In this document: in pieces, positions 1 to 8,011 of the stretch
How the letters are laid out: every line of letters starts with the position of its first letter
Position numbering within the stretch: the stretch's first letter is position 1
Assembly: GCF_001592105.1 (NCBI RefSeq)
Contig: NZ_BCWE01000024.1
Location: 1-43,690 of the forward strand
Direction of reading: 5' to 3'
Source: Desulfolucanica intricata
GTDB taxonomy: Bacteria; Bacillota; Desulfotomaculia; Desulfotomaculales; Desulfofarciminaceae
DNA length: 43,690 nt
Program-made: the position numbers and the translations under genes
The notes under the pieces: model-generated
Databases searched by the model: none
What the model was told of the DNA's origin: nothing
The model's input: only the letters and a program-made list of their open reading frames with translations

Positions 1-25
1 TATTAAGCTTTGGAGGTGTAATAAG

Positions 26-265
26 ATGAGTTGTAAAAGTGAATCCAATTCTAACAGTAGCATTTATGTTTCCAAAAAAAGTAGTGTGGAAATTAAAGAG
101 TTACTAAAAGTAAAATCTATTGAAGCGGCTAATAACTTAATTAAAGATGGTTATGTCTTTTTATCTGTTTACTGGAATACTAATGAAGCTCATGAAGAAT
201 ATATCCTTGGTAAAATAAATGAAGAGAATAAGCCGGATCGGCAGGTAGGTTTTTTAAGAGATTAA
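26..265 (+). CDS. Small hypothetical protein (79 aa)
   Basis: I do not recognise this protein. It begins at ATG after a good ribosome binding site (GGAGGTG, about 8 bases upstream). The first 20 residues are rich in Ser, Asn and Lys and look disordered. The rest (about residues 22-70) looks like a small folded domain, with the segments DGYVFLSVYW and EEYILGKI. There is no signal peptide or membrane segment. A second small ORF of similar style follows 20 bases later with its own ribosome binding site, so the two were probably co-transcribed. Coding status is supported by the ribosome binding site and spacing; function is unknown. Confidence 0.6.
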   Translation: MSCKSESNSNSSIYVSKKSSVEIKELLKVKSIEAANNLIKDGYVFLSVYWNTNEAHEEYILGKINEENKPDRQVGFLRD

Positions 266-285
266 ATTAGGAGGAACGCTGGCTA

Positions 286-498
286 ATGTCTAAAATAAAA
301 GGTGTTCTTTTTAATATAAAAACCGGTAAAGTAAGAACAATAAGGCGTTCGGGTATGCCATTTATTGTTAAAGGGAAGGATTGACAGCATGATAAATTAG
401 CTTCCCAGGGTTGGGGATATTACGAAATTATTGAAGATCCGTTGAAAGAGTTGATTGAAATTAATGGTGAGTGGTATGTACCGGACTATGTAAAATAA
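286..498 (+). pseudogene. Small ORF interrupted by an in-frame TGA
   Basis: After a strong ribosome binding site (AGGAGG, 271-276 region) an ATG at 286 opens a frame of 32 codons ending at TGA (382-384). The same frame then continues for 37 sense codons to TAA at 496-498. The part after the stop reads like normal protein (SQGWGYYEIIED, then NGEWYVPDYVK), so the original product was probably about 70 residues. The TGA most simply replaces a TGG tryptophan codon. Read-through or selenocysteine insertion cannot be excluded by eye, but no obvious stem-loop of the bacterial SECIS kind follows. The function of the intact form is unknown. Confidence 0.55.
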
Positions 499-502
499 AT
501 TT

Positions 503-550
503 GTATGTAAATTGTGTTTCTAACATAAAATAAAAAAAGTTATTACATAC
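503..550. repeat. Inverted repeat upstream of the helicase
   Basis: GTATGTAA at 503-510 is matched exactly by TTACATAC at 543-550, with a 32-base AT-rich spacer. The helicase ATG lies 22 bases further on. It could be a regulator site or chance in AT-rich DNA. There is no T-run after it, so it is not a normal terminator. Confidence 0.3.
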
Positions 551-572
551 GAAATATTTTGAAGGTGAATTA

Positions 573-1778
573 ATGAGTATTAAAAAGACAGCTATCGTGA
601 AAGAAAAAATACTAAATATATTACTAAATTACGGGCCGATGGATGTTAATAAGTTATGTGCTAATATTGACAGTTCACCTGAATTGATTATCGGAGCCTT
701 ACAATCAATTCTTTCTCATAAAGAAATAATTATGGCACAAGAGAAAATAAATAACCGCAATGTTACCTGGATAGCCCACCCGAAAACGAATCGAGATAAA
801 CTTAGAAAGATTGCCGGTGATGTTAGCTGGTCTAATAAGAAATCTTTACTTAACTTAAGAAAACTAAGAAAAAAACTTATAGAAGGAACCATTGGGGATT
901 TAAAAGATGCAGGGGATTTAATAGATTTAACGGAAAGAAATTTTTCAGAATGTAAATCAATAAAAAAAGATATACCGCATATGTTAGTATATCAAATGAT
1001 ACCCGGTCAAGCAGAGCCTGTATCATATATTGAAGCGGATAAATATCGGCAAAATGAAAGTGAAGAAGAAGGAATAAATCAAAACCCCTTTAAACTGGAT
1101 GAATTTCAGCGAATTGCAATTAATGCGGTATTAGATGGAAATTTAGTGCTTGTTGCTGCTCCCACCGGGACAGGAAAAACTCTTATTGCGGAAAAATTAG
1201 CCGAACAGTTGATACAAAATAAACTTCGTATGATTTATACATCACCGTTAAAAGCACTTTCTAATCAGAAATTTCGTGACTTTGTGAAGATGTTTGGTAA
1301 AGAAAATGTTGGGTTGGTGACTGGGGACATTTCCATTAACGGTTCGGCATTATTATTAGTAATGACAACAGAAATATTTCGCAATAAATGCTTTGGTGAA
1401 CCGGAGGAACTTGAGGGTGTGGGTTATGTTGTCTTTGATGAGATTCACTACCTTGATGACCCGGTCCGTGGAACAGCCTGGGAAGAAAGTATTATTTTTG
1501 CACCTCCTCATGTTAAAATTTTGGGCTTATCGGCTACAGTGCCAAATATAAGTGAATTAGCCGATTGGATTGCTGATGTTCGAAAAAGTCCCGTAATAGT
1601 AGTACAAGAAAAACAGCGGGTTGTACCGCTGGAAATTAAATGGCTTACTGGGGAAGGTGACGCTGTAGATCAGGAAGATGCACAAAGGATTATTAAAGAG
1701 TATTTAAAAGACGATGATGCACAGGATGATTATTATGATTCTTATAAAAGAAACACTTATGGCAGGAGGCGTAGTTAA
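573..1778 (+). CDS. Ski2/Mtr4-like DEAD/DEAH-box helicase, N-terminal half (RecA1)
   Basis: This is the N-terminal part of a superfamily 2 ATP-dependent helicase of the Ski2/Mtr4/Brr2-like group, which unwinds RNA or DNA. Residues 5-75 look like a winged-helix domain. The RecA1 core follows with motif I GTGKT at 199-203, motif II DEIH at 289-292 and motif III SAT at 320-322. The frame ends after RRRS, in the linker between the RecA domains, and the second half starts 5 bases later in another frame. Joined, the two pieces give one helicase of about 917 residues. Either the gene carries a frameshift or the enzyme is made as two chains. The AGGAGG at 1763-1768 that could serve the second ORF is encoded by the last Arg codons here. 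Confidence 0.85.
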   Translation: MSIKKTAIVKEKILNILLNYGPMDVNKLCANIDSSPELIIGALQSILSHKEIIMAQEKINNRNVTWIAHPKTNRDKLRKIAGDVSWSNKKSLLNLRKLRKKLIEGTIGDLKDAGDLIDLTERNFSECKSIKKDIPHMLVYQMIPGQAEPVSYIEADKYRQNESEEEGINQNPFKLDEFQRIAINAVLDGNLVLVAAPTGTGKTLIAEKLAEQLIQNKLRMIYTSPLKALSNQKFRDFVKMFGKENVGLVTGDISINGSALLLVMTTEIFRNKCFGEPEELEGVGYVVFDEIHYLDDPVRGTAWEESIIFAPPHVKILGLSATVPNISELADWIADVRKSPVIVVQEKQRVVPLEIKWLTGEGDAVDQEDAQRIIKEYLKDDDAQDDYYDSYKRNTYGRRRS

Positions 1779-1783
1779 CCCAA

Positions 1784-3334
1784 ATGAGATATGAAGATAA
1801 TTCCGTATATCATCCAATTGTCCGGACTGTTAGGAATAAGCTTCCTGCCCTGATTTTCGTCTTCAGCCGGGGAAAGGCCGAACGGCTTGCTGAAGAAATT
1901 GGAAAGAGGTGGGATTTTCTTAACTTTGAGGAGAAGAAAAAAGTTCACGACTTAATCATCGAAACCGAAAGGCAAAACCCCAATGTATTCGAGCGTAAGG
2001 GCAGAAAACTTTTAAGGAAATTGTTGGGCCAAGGTATTGGTTATCACCATGCCGGGCTTTCTCCGGCATTAAAAAATTTGGTAGAAACACTATATGAAAG
2101 AAAATTAATTTATGTACTGCCCTGTACGGAAACATTTGCTGCAGGGGTCAACTTTCCTGCCTGCAGTACAATTTTTGATTCCTGTCGAAAATGGGACGGA
2201 CAATCTTTTCGTGGACTGTTAAACCGGGAGTTTTTTCAAATGGCTGGGAGGGCCGGCCGCCGGGGATTTGATGAAAAAGGTTATGTTTTTGTGCGGATTG
2301 ACAGTCAATACCCGGATCAAGCTAAATTTTTTAATGAGGATGATGTAGAGCCGATTAGCAGTCACCTTACTATAACTCCTAATACCGCTTTAAATCTTTT
2401 ACAATGGAAAACGGATGCAGAAATAGAACATTTTTTAACAAACAACTTTTCAGTTTACCAAAGTAAAAAAGAAGAGCGGGCTTTAAATGTAGAAATCTCT
2501 GCTTGTGAAAAAGATTTAAAAAATCTACAGCAGCACTTTTGTGAAGATAAAGATACAAATTCCTGTGCTTTGTACCGTAAAAAACTAAAAAAAGAATTAT
2601 ATAAATACTATAGACGCCGGAGACGTAATCCTGATTATCAATCGAAAATTGATGAAATTAAAGCTATATTAAATCAGCCTCCTAAAGATTGTAACTTTGA
2701 ACTTTGTTTTTCATCAAATTCAAGGTTGGGGAAGATAACCTCAGATCGAAAAAAATTAATTCGTTTGCGAAACAAAATACAAGGACAAAATGAGAGCTAT
2801 TTGGATAAATTTGCTTATGTTTGTGATCTGCTTGAACAGCTGGGTTATATAGAGGGGCGGGTTCTCCTGCCGCGCGGGATATTTGCATCTAAAATACATA
2901 TACAGGAGATACTGGTCACAGAGCTGATTTTTTCAGGTATTATATCTGATGCCTCTCCGGCTGAAATAGCTGCCATATTTGCAGGTATAGATTATGAACC
3001 GACGAGGAGAGATCAAATTATCTCCGATATAGTGGATCTTTCAAAGGTATCAGATTTACAAAAAGAATTATTAAAAAGTAATGTACCTTTACATTTTTGT
3101 AATTGGTCGCCGATTCCGGGTCCTCTTGCTTATGCCTGGCATGAGGGGAAAAGTTTTGGCTTTTTATTAGAGCTAACAGAGATGCAGGAGGGAGATGTAT
3201 TTTCCTTACTCAGAAGAGAAATAGATTTACTAAGACAGATTGAAGCAGCATTAAAGGAAGACCCGGTTATGCAGCAAAAAATTCGTGGTGTAAGGTTAGC
3301 TTTGGATCGGGACGAAATAGCGGTTTCATTCTAA
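1784..3334 (+). CDS. Ski2/Mtr4-like helicase, C-terminal half (RecA2 and accessory domains)
   Basis: This is the second half of the helicase begun at 573. It holds the RecA2 domain, including the GIGYHHAGL segment and motif VI QMAGRAGRRGFD from residue 152. An insertion with many Lys, Glu and Arg residues (about 225-320) and a C-terminal helical region follow, as in Ski2-type helicases. Alone it has no Walker A or DEIH motif, so it should not hydrolyse ATP. A -1 shift at the end of the first ORF would join the two frames (TAG at 1772 closes this frame just upstream). If translated separately, the ATG at 1784 has AGGAGG 15 bases upstream, a little far. No slippery heptamer is visible. Confidence 0.8.
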   Translation: MRYEDNSVYHPIVRTVRNKLPALIFVFSRGKAERLAEEIGKRWDFLNFEEKKKVHDLIIETERQNPNVFERKGRKLLRKLLGQGIGYHHAGLSPALKNLVETLYERKLIYVLPCTETFAAGVNFPACSTIFDSCRKWDGQSFRGLLNREFFQMAGRAGRRGFDEKGYVFVRIDSQYPDQAKFFNEDDVEPISSHLTITPNTALNLLQWKTDAEIEHFLTNNFSVYQSKKEERALNVEISACEKDLKNLQQHFCEDKDTNSCALYRKKLKKELYKYYRRRRRNPDYQSKIDEIKAILNQPPKDCNFELCFSSNSRLGKITSDRKKLIRLRNKIQGQNESYLDKFAYVCDLLEQLGYIEGRVLLPRGIFASKIHIQEILVTELIFSGIISDASPAEIAAIFAGIDYEPTRRDQIISDIVDLSKVSDLQKELLKSNVPLHFCNWSPIPGPLAYAWHEGKSFGFLLELTEMQEGDVFSLLRREIDLLRQIEAALKEDPVMQQKIRGVRLALDRDEIAVSF

Positions 3335-3344
3335 GTGTGAAGAG

Positions 3345-3599
3345 GTGAAGGTAATTTATTATGTTTATATTTTAAGATGTGTTGACGGTTCTTATTATAC
3401 AGGCATTACTAACAACCTGGAAAAGAGGATTCAAATGCATAATCAGGGTCGTGGAAGTAAATATGTCCGTAGTAGGTTGCCAGCAGAACTGGTTTATTTT
3501 TTAAAATGTTCATCAAAATCTGAGGCTTTAAAAATGGAATTACAAATTAAGAAACTTCCCCGGTACAGAAAATCAAACTTAATCGAAAATAGTAGATAA
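3345..3599 (+). CDS. GIY-YIG domain protein (YhbQ/UPF0213-like)
   Basis: This is an 84-residue single-domain GIY-YIG protein, a nuclease fold used in DNA repair and mobile-element enzymes. The signature is at the N-terminus: YYVYILRC, then YYTGITNN with the GIY motif changed to YVY and YIG to YTG, as is normal in the YhbQ/UPF0213 group. An Arg (EKRIQMHN) and a Glu (SEALKMELQIK) fit the expected catalytic positions. The start is GTG, 10 bases after the helicase stop, so it is probably in the same transcript. The length is typical for the family. The cellular role of these small proteins is poorly known. Confidence 0.85.
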   Translation: MKVIYYVYILRCVDGSYYTGITNNLEKRIQMHNQGRGSKYVRSRLPAELVYFLKCSSKSEALKMELQIKKLPRYRKSNLIENSR

Positions 3600-3647
3600 G
3601 GGGTTTTCGTAAATTATCCTTATGAAAATATAATTTAATTATTTTTT

Positions 3648-3686
3648 AAAAGCGGTCTTCCATAAATTGCAGAGCCGCTTTTCTAT
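3648..3686 (+). terminator. Probable terminator after the GIY-YIG gene
   Basis: AAAAGCGG at 3648-3655 pairs with CCGCTTTT at 3675-3682, with a 19-base loop. The T-rich tail is imperfect (TTTTCTATTATTCTTT). Confidence 0.55.
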
Positions 3687-3701
3687 TATTCTTTAGTATT
3701 A

Positions 3702-3707
3702 TATAAT
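3702..3707 (+). promoter_or_regulatory. Possible -10 element of lysA
   Basis: TATAAT lies 63 bases before the lysA ATG, just after the preceding terminator. The -35 region at the right distance is poor (TTTTCT), so this is only a candidate promoter. Confidence 0.4.
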
Positions 3708-3723
3708 GTATAAAGTTGAGAAA

Positions 3724-3744
3724 AAAACCTTTCTAAAAGGTTTT
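3724..3744 (+). promoter_or_regulatory. Short hairpin in the lysA leader
   Basis: AAAACCTTT (3724-3732) and AAAGGTTTT (3736-3744) form a perfect 9-bp stem with a 3-base loop, then CTATTT. It lies between the candidate -10 and the lysA ribosome binding site (AGGAGG near 3754-3759). It could be a weak attenuator or a 5' stabilising hairpin. The leader is too short for a lysine riboswitch, and no T-box was seen. Confidence 0.4.
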
Positions 3745-3769
3745 CTATTTAAGAGGAGGCAAAATTTTT

Positions 3770-5092
3770 ATGAAGTTGCACGGAACTATGCGTGTAAATG
3801 ACAAAGGACACTTGGAAATCGGTGACTGTGATGTAATTGAACTGATCCAAGAATATGGTACTCCGCTTTATGTTTTAGATGAGAAACATTTTCGAAATAA
3901 TTGTCGGGAATATTACAGTGCCTTTACAGAAAGATTTGAGTCAGATGTTATCTATGCCGGTAAAACCTTACTTACTACCGCAATTTGTCGCATAGTCGAA
4001 GAAGAAGGTTTGTGTTTGGATATAGTGTCCGGCGGTGAACTGTATACTGCCTTAAAGTCCGGATTTCCGGCTTCTAAATTGTATTTTCACGGTAACAATA
4101 AGACACCGGAAGAGTTACGTTTAGCTTTGGAAGCAGGAGTAGGACGTTTTATTGTTGATAATTTATATGAACTGTCACTGCTTAATGCCATGGCCGGCGA
4201 AGTAGATATCAAGGCGGATATTCTATTACGTATTACTCCCGGGGTGGAAGCACATACCCATGAGTATATTAAAACCGGTCAAATTGATTCTAAGTTTGGT
4301 CTGGCAATAGAAACCGGTCAGGCACTGGAAGCAGTTACTAAGGCAATCAACTTAAACCACATAAATTTACATGGTTTTCACTGTCATATTGGCTCGCAAA
4401 TTTTCGAATTAGAATCGTTTGCACACGCAGCAAATATTATGATGTCATTTATCAAAGATGTTAAGAGGGAAACAGGTTTTACAGCTGCTGAATTAGATTT
4501 AGGAGGCGGCTTAGGAATTTATTATTATGAAGGGGATGAGCCTAAAGCAGTTAAAGAACTTGCAGATATTATTTATAATGAAATACAAAATAGGGCTGCA
4601 GAATATACTTTACCGGTACCTAAAATTATGGTAGAGCCGGGACGTTCTATAAGCGGTCCGGCCGGTATTACTCTATATACCGTTGGCTCAATAAAAGATA
4701 TCCCCGGTATTCGTAAATATGTTGCGGTAGACGGTGGTATGAATGACAATCCTCGCCCGGCATTGTACCAATCCCGCTATGAGGCCGGTTTGGCAAATAA
4801 AATGAACAGGAAGACAGAAGAAGTAGTGTCGATTGCCGGAAAATGCTGCGAGTCAGGTGATATGTTGATTTGGGATGTTAAGCTCCCACGCGTTGAATCC
4901 GGTGATATAATTGTTGTTACCGGTACCGGTGCCTATAACTACTCAATGTCCATGAACTACAACCGAATTGCCCGACCCGCGTTGGTACTGGTAAATGATG
5001 GTGAGGCCGATGTTATTGTACAGCGGGAAACTTACGAGGATTTAATTAGAAATGATGTAATTCCTAAAAGGCTACAAAAAACTGAGCTTTAA
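3770..5092 (+). CDS. lysA: Diaminopimelate decarboxylase
   Basis: This enzyme decarboxylates meso-diaminopimelate to L-lysine, the last step of lysine synthesis, in the cytoplasm. It is a PLP fold-type III enzyme of 440 residues, a normal length. The PLP lysine is K65 in YAGKT (usually YAVKA). HCHIGSQ, the glycine-rich LGGGLG, EPGRS, the CESGD motif that supplies the catalytic Cys of the partner subunit, and GAYNYSMSMNYN are all present. The ATG follows AGGAGG. The gene stands alone between two terminators, away from the lysC-hom-thrB operon at 33-36.6 kb. Identification is firm. Confidence 0.95.
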   Translation: MKLHGTMRVNDKGHLEIGDCDVIELIQEYGTPLYVLDEKHFRNNCREYYSAFTERFESDVIYAGKTLLTTAICRIVEEEGLCLDIVSGGELYTALKSGFPASKLYFHGNNKTPEELRLALEAGVGRFIVDNLYELSLLNAMAGEVDIKADILLRITPGVEAHTHEYIKTGQIDSKFGLAIETGQALEAVTKAINLNHINLHGFHCHIGSQIFELESFAHAANIMMSFIKDVKRETGFTAAELDLGGGLGIYYYEGDEPKAVKELADIIYNEIQNRAAEYTLPVPKIMVEPGRSISGPAGITLYTVGSIKDIPGIRKYVAVDGGMNDNPRPALYQSRYEAGLANKMNRKTEEVVSIAGKCCESGDMLIWDVKLPRVESGDIIVVTGTGAYNYSMSMNYNRIARPALVLVNDGEADVIVQRETYEDLIRNDVIPKRLQKTEL

Positions 5093-5130
5093 TTATGCTA
5101 GGTTAGTGCTTAAATTATAAAATTTTATTA

Positions 5131-5151
5131 GCGCCCTTTTAAGGGCGTTTT
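5131..5151 (+). terminator. lysA terminator
   Basis: CGCCCTT-TT-AAGGGCG, beginning at 5132, forms a GC-rich hairpin followed by TTTTACTGTACTT. It lies 40 bases after the lysA stop. Confidence 0.7.
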
Positions 5152-5311
5152 ACTGTACTTAAGGTGTTTTGTAAAGTATATGTATATACCAGAAGTTTTT
5201 ATGACGCATTAGTGCTATTTTCCGTAGAATAGTGATGAATAATTTCTTAGAGTTGGGGCTCAGGTTTGTTTCGAAAGAAGCCGGAGTTGGCTTTCTTGAA
5301 TATTACCATTA

Positions 5312-5320
5312 TGGTATAAT
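5312..5320 (+). promoter_or_regulatory. Extended -10 promoter of the DHH-CBS-CCA gene
   Basis: TGG-TATAAT at 5312-5320 is a consensus extended -10 element 55 bases before the chosen start. The -35 region is weak (TTCTTG at about 16 bases spacing), which is usual for extended -10 promoters. Just upstream, a hairpin of AAGAAGCC with GGCTTTCTT (about 5274-5298, one bulge) lies in the gap after lysA. Confidence 0.55.
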
Positions 5321-5374
5321 ATACAAATGATATTTAATTAATTTGTATTGATGTTAATTGTAAGGAGATTAGAT

Positions 5375-8011
5375 ATGGATTTAATAACCAGTCATACAAA
5401 TTCTGATTTAGATGCGCTGGCTGCAATGGTTGCTGCTCAAAAAATTTACCCGCAGGCGGAGATGGTCTTCCCCGGGAAACTTTCGCGTAACGTTGAAGAA
5501 TTTATGGCGCTGCATAAAGATACGATTAATATCCGTACTATTAAGCAAGTAGATTTAAGTAAGGTAGAAAGGTTGATTCTTGTAGACACCAAAAGCCCCC
5601 GCCGGATCGGTAAAATTGCGGGACTTTTATCGAATCCACAGCTGGAAGTACATATTTATGACCATCATCCCTGGTCTGAGGGTGATATACGAGGAAAAGT
5701 TGAAATTGTTGAACATGTTGGTGCTACGGCTACTTTGCTTGTTGAAGAAATAAAAAAGAGAGATATACCTATCTCGCCTTTAGAAGCTACAATACTCGCT
5801 CTTGGTATCTACGAAGACACAGGATCATTGGTTTTTAACAGTACTACGGCCCGTGATGCAGCAGCAGTATCCTTTTTACTCAGCCGGGGAGCTAACCTTC
5901 CGGTAATTGCTGATTTTCTAGGACGTCCTATGACAGACGAACAAAAAGCCCTTTTTAAATCCTTACTTTTATCTGCCGAGCGTTATTTAGTTAACGGAGC
6001 GAAAATTCTTATTGCAACAGGAACAGTTGATGAGTTTGTCGGAGGATTAGCCCTGCTTACCCATAAACTTGCTGAAATAGAGAGGTTAGATGCTATTTTT
6101 ACAGTAGTGAAGATGGATGATCGAATACATATTGTTGCCCGAAGCTCTGTACCCGGAGTTAATACTAAAGAAATATTAGAAGGTTTCGGTGGAGGTGGAC
6201 ACCCTGCTGCAGCATCGGCTACAATAAAAAGTCAGGATACAAGCGAAATTATAGAAGTTCTAATTAAATATATACATGAAAAAGTTCACCCACCTTTGAA
6301 GGTTTCAGAAATAATGTCTTCACCTGTAAAGACTGTATCTCCTGATATGTCAATTAACGAAGTAAACGGGTTAATGCTTCGCTATGGGCATACCGGGATG
6401 CCTGTGGTACAAGGTAAGAAAATGGTGGGGGTAATTTCAAGACGTGATGTGGAAAAGGCTGTGCATCATGGACTTGGGCATGCACCAGTCAAAGGTTATA
6501 TGACTAGAAATATTTTTACCGTTGAACCTGATATGCCAGCAGCAGAGGTACAAAAATTAATGATTGAACATGATATCGGGCGTTTGCCGGTAACTAAAGA
6601 CGGTTTACCGGTAGGGATTGTTTCACGTACTGACATCCTTCGCACTATGCACGAAGGGTTTCAAGCCCGCTATTGGACTGTGTATTCTCAGACAGACAAA
6701 CCACAGTATGTATATCAAAATTTAAGGGAAGCTTTAAAAAGAAAACTTGCTCCGTCTGCTTGGAGCCTACTGCAAGAAGCCGGAAAAGCAGCTGCTGAAA
6801 TGGGTTATCATGTTTATGCTGCCGGAGGAATTGTCCGGGATGCTTTACTAGGAGTAGAATCTTTAGATGTAGATCTTGTAGTTGAAGGAGATGGCATTGC
6901 TTTAGCCCGGGTATTGAGTGAAAAATTAGGTGCCTTTTTACGGGTTCATGATAAATTTGGAACTGCCGAGATTTGTTTTCCCAGCGGTTTACAAATTGAT
7001 GTTGCCACGGCGAGAGTGGAGTTTTATGAATATCCGGCTGCCCTTCCTGAAGTAGAATCCTCCTCACTAAGGCAGGACTTATACCGGAGGGACTTTACAA
7101 TAAATGCTATGGCTGTAGTATTAGAAGAGGAACGTTTTGGTGATTTAATTGATTTCTTTGGTGGTCGTGACGATTTATACAAAGGGTTAGTGCGTGTTTT
7201 GCATAATCTTAGTTTTGTTGAAGATCCCACCAGAATTTTGCGTGCGGTACGTTTTGAACAGCGTTATCACTTAAGGATTGAACAGCAAACCCTTGCCCTA
7301 TTAAAAAGGGCTGTTGTGGACGGGATGTTAAACAGGGTTTCTGTAGAAAGAGTTTGGGAAGAATTAAAACATATTATGGCTGAACATGAGCCGGCTAAGG
7401 TACTCCAGAGATTAGTTGATGTCGAAGCTTGGAGTTATATTTTCCCGGAAGTAAATTATTGGGAAATACAACCCGTACTTTTTGCCATTCCCAATGCTAT
7501 TTTAAAACTTAGAAAAAAAGGTATACCGGAACCGGAACCCTGGCTGCCTTACTGGCTTGCTATTTTACACCGGACCGAAATTTCTATAGCTGAAAATCTT
7601 TGCCGGCGCTATAACTTAAGTAAAAGGCATACGGGTATGACTTTGCAAATTGTCGAAAATTGGGAAGACGCTTTAAAAGTTCTTTCCGGAGAAAATTTCA
7701 GAACCAGCGATTTTGCTGAGGTCCTTCAAGCTATGCCAAAAGAGTGTTATCCCCTGTTATTAAGTCTATTGCCTGAAAACAATATGCATGAGCGTTTCTT
7801 TGATGTATTGAAAGCATTGCAAAAAAATAAACCCGTTATAACCGGGGAAAATTTAAAAGAAATGGGCTACCGGCCCGGACCTTTATTTAAAGATGTACTT
7901 GATGCTTTATGGCGAGCCCGACTAGACGGTCAAATTAAAACCAGTGAAGAAGAGCTTTTTTTTGTGCAGAGTTTTCTGCAAAAATATGAAGGAGCGAAAA
8001 AAGGTGTTTAA
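5375..8011 (+). CDS. DHH phosphoesterase-CBS-CCA-adding (poly(A) polymerase) fusion protein
   Basis: This fusion of 878 residues joins three modules. First is a DHH/DHHA1 phosphoesterase (nanoRNase/RecJ-like): TNSDLDA near the N-terminus, the DHH triad D96-H98, and GGGGH at 272-276. Next is a CBS pair (about 309-430), which normally senses adenine nucleotides. Last is a class II nucleotidyltransferase like tRNA CCA-adding enzyme or poly(A) polymerase: AAGGIVRD around 484, catalytic D498 and D500 in DVDLVVEG, RRDFTINA and FFGGRDDL. The fusion is known in several anaerobic Firmicutes and probably matures or repairs tRNA 3' ends. I chose ATG 5375 because AAGGAG sits 7 bases upstream; an upstream TTG at 5348 has no ribosome binding site. 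Confidence 0.88.
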   Translation: MDLITSHTNSDLDALAAMVAAQKIYPQAEMVFPGKLSRNVEEFMALHKDTINIRTIKQVDLSKVERLILVDTKSPRRIGKIAGLLSNPQLEVHIYDHHPWSEGDIRGKVEIVEHVGATATLLVEEIKKRDIPISPLEATILALGIYEDTGSLVFNSTTARDAAAVSFLLSRGANLPVIADFLGRPMTDEQKALFKSLLLSAERYLVNGAKILIATGTVDEFVGGLALLTHKLAEIERLDAIFTVVKMDDRIHIVARSSVPGVNTKEILEGFGGGGHPAAASATIKSQDTSEIIEVLIKYIHEKVHPPLKVSEIMSSPVKTVSPDMSINEVNGLMLRYGHTGMPVVQGKKMVGVISRRDVEKAVHHGLGHAPVKGYMTRNIFTVEPDMPAAEVQKLMIEHDIGRLPVTKDGLPVGIVSRTDILRTMHEGFQARYWTVYSQTDKPQYVYQNLREALKRKLAPSAWSLLQEAGKAAAEMGYHVYAAGGIVRDALLGVESLDVDLVVEGDGIALARVLSEKLGAFLRVHDKFGTAEICFPSGLQIDVATARVEFYEYPAALPEVESSSLRQDLYRRDFTINAMAVVLEEERFGDLIDFFGGRDDLYKGLVRVLHNLSFVEDPTRILRAVRFEQRYHLRIEQQTLALLKRAVVDGMLNRVSVERVWEELKHIMAEHEPAKVLQRLVDVEAWSYIFPEVNYWEIQPVLFAIPNAILKLRKKGIPEPEPWLPYWLAILHRTEISIAENLCRRYNLSKRHTGMTLQIVENWEDALKVLSGENFRTSDFAEVLQAMPKECYPLLLSLLPENNMHERFFDVLKALQKNKPVITGENLKEMGYRPGPLFKDVLDALWRARLDGQIKTSEEELFFVQSFLQKYEGAKKGV

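Noticed and set aside
286-498. Definite selenoprotein
   Set aside because: No clear stem-loop follows the TGA and Trp fits the position equally well, so I list it only as an interrupted ORF.
3600-3769. Lysine riboswitch before lysA
   Set aside because: The leader between the candidate promoter and ATG is far too short, and none of the conserved L-box elements was seen.
6645-7230. Minus-strand open frames inside the DHH-CBS-CCA gene
   Set aside because: They lie wholly within a well supported + strand gene, have odd composition and no ribosome binding site.
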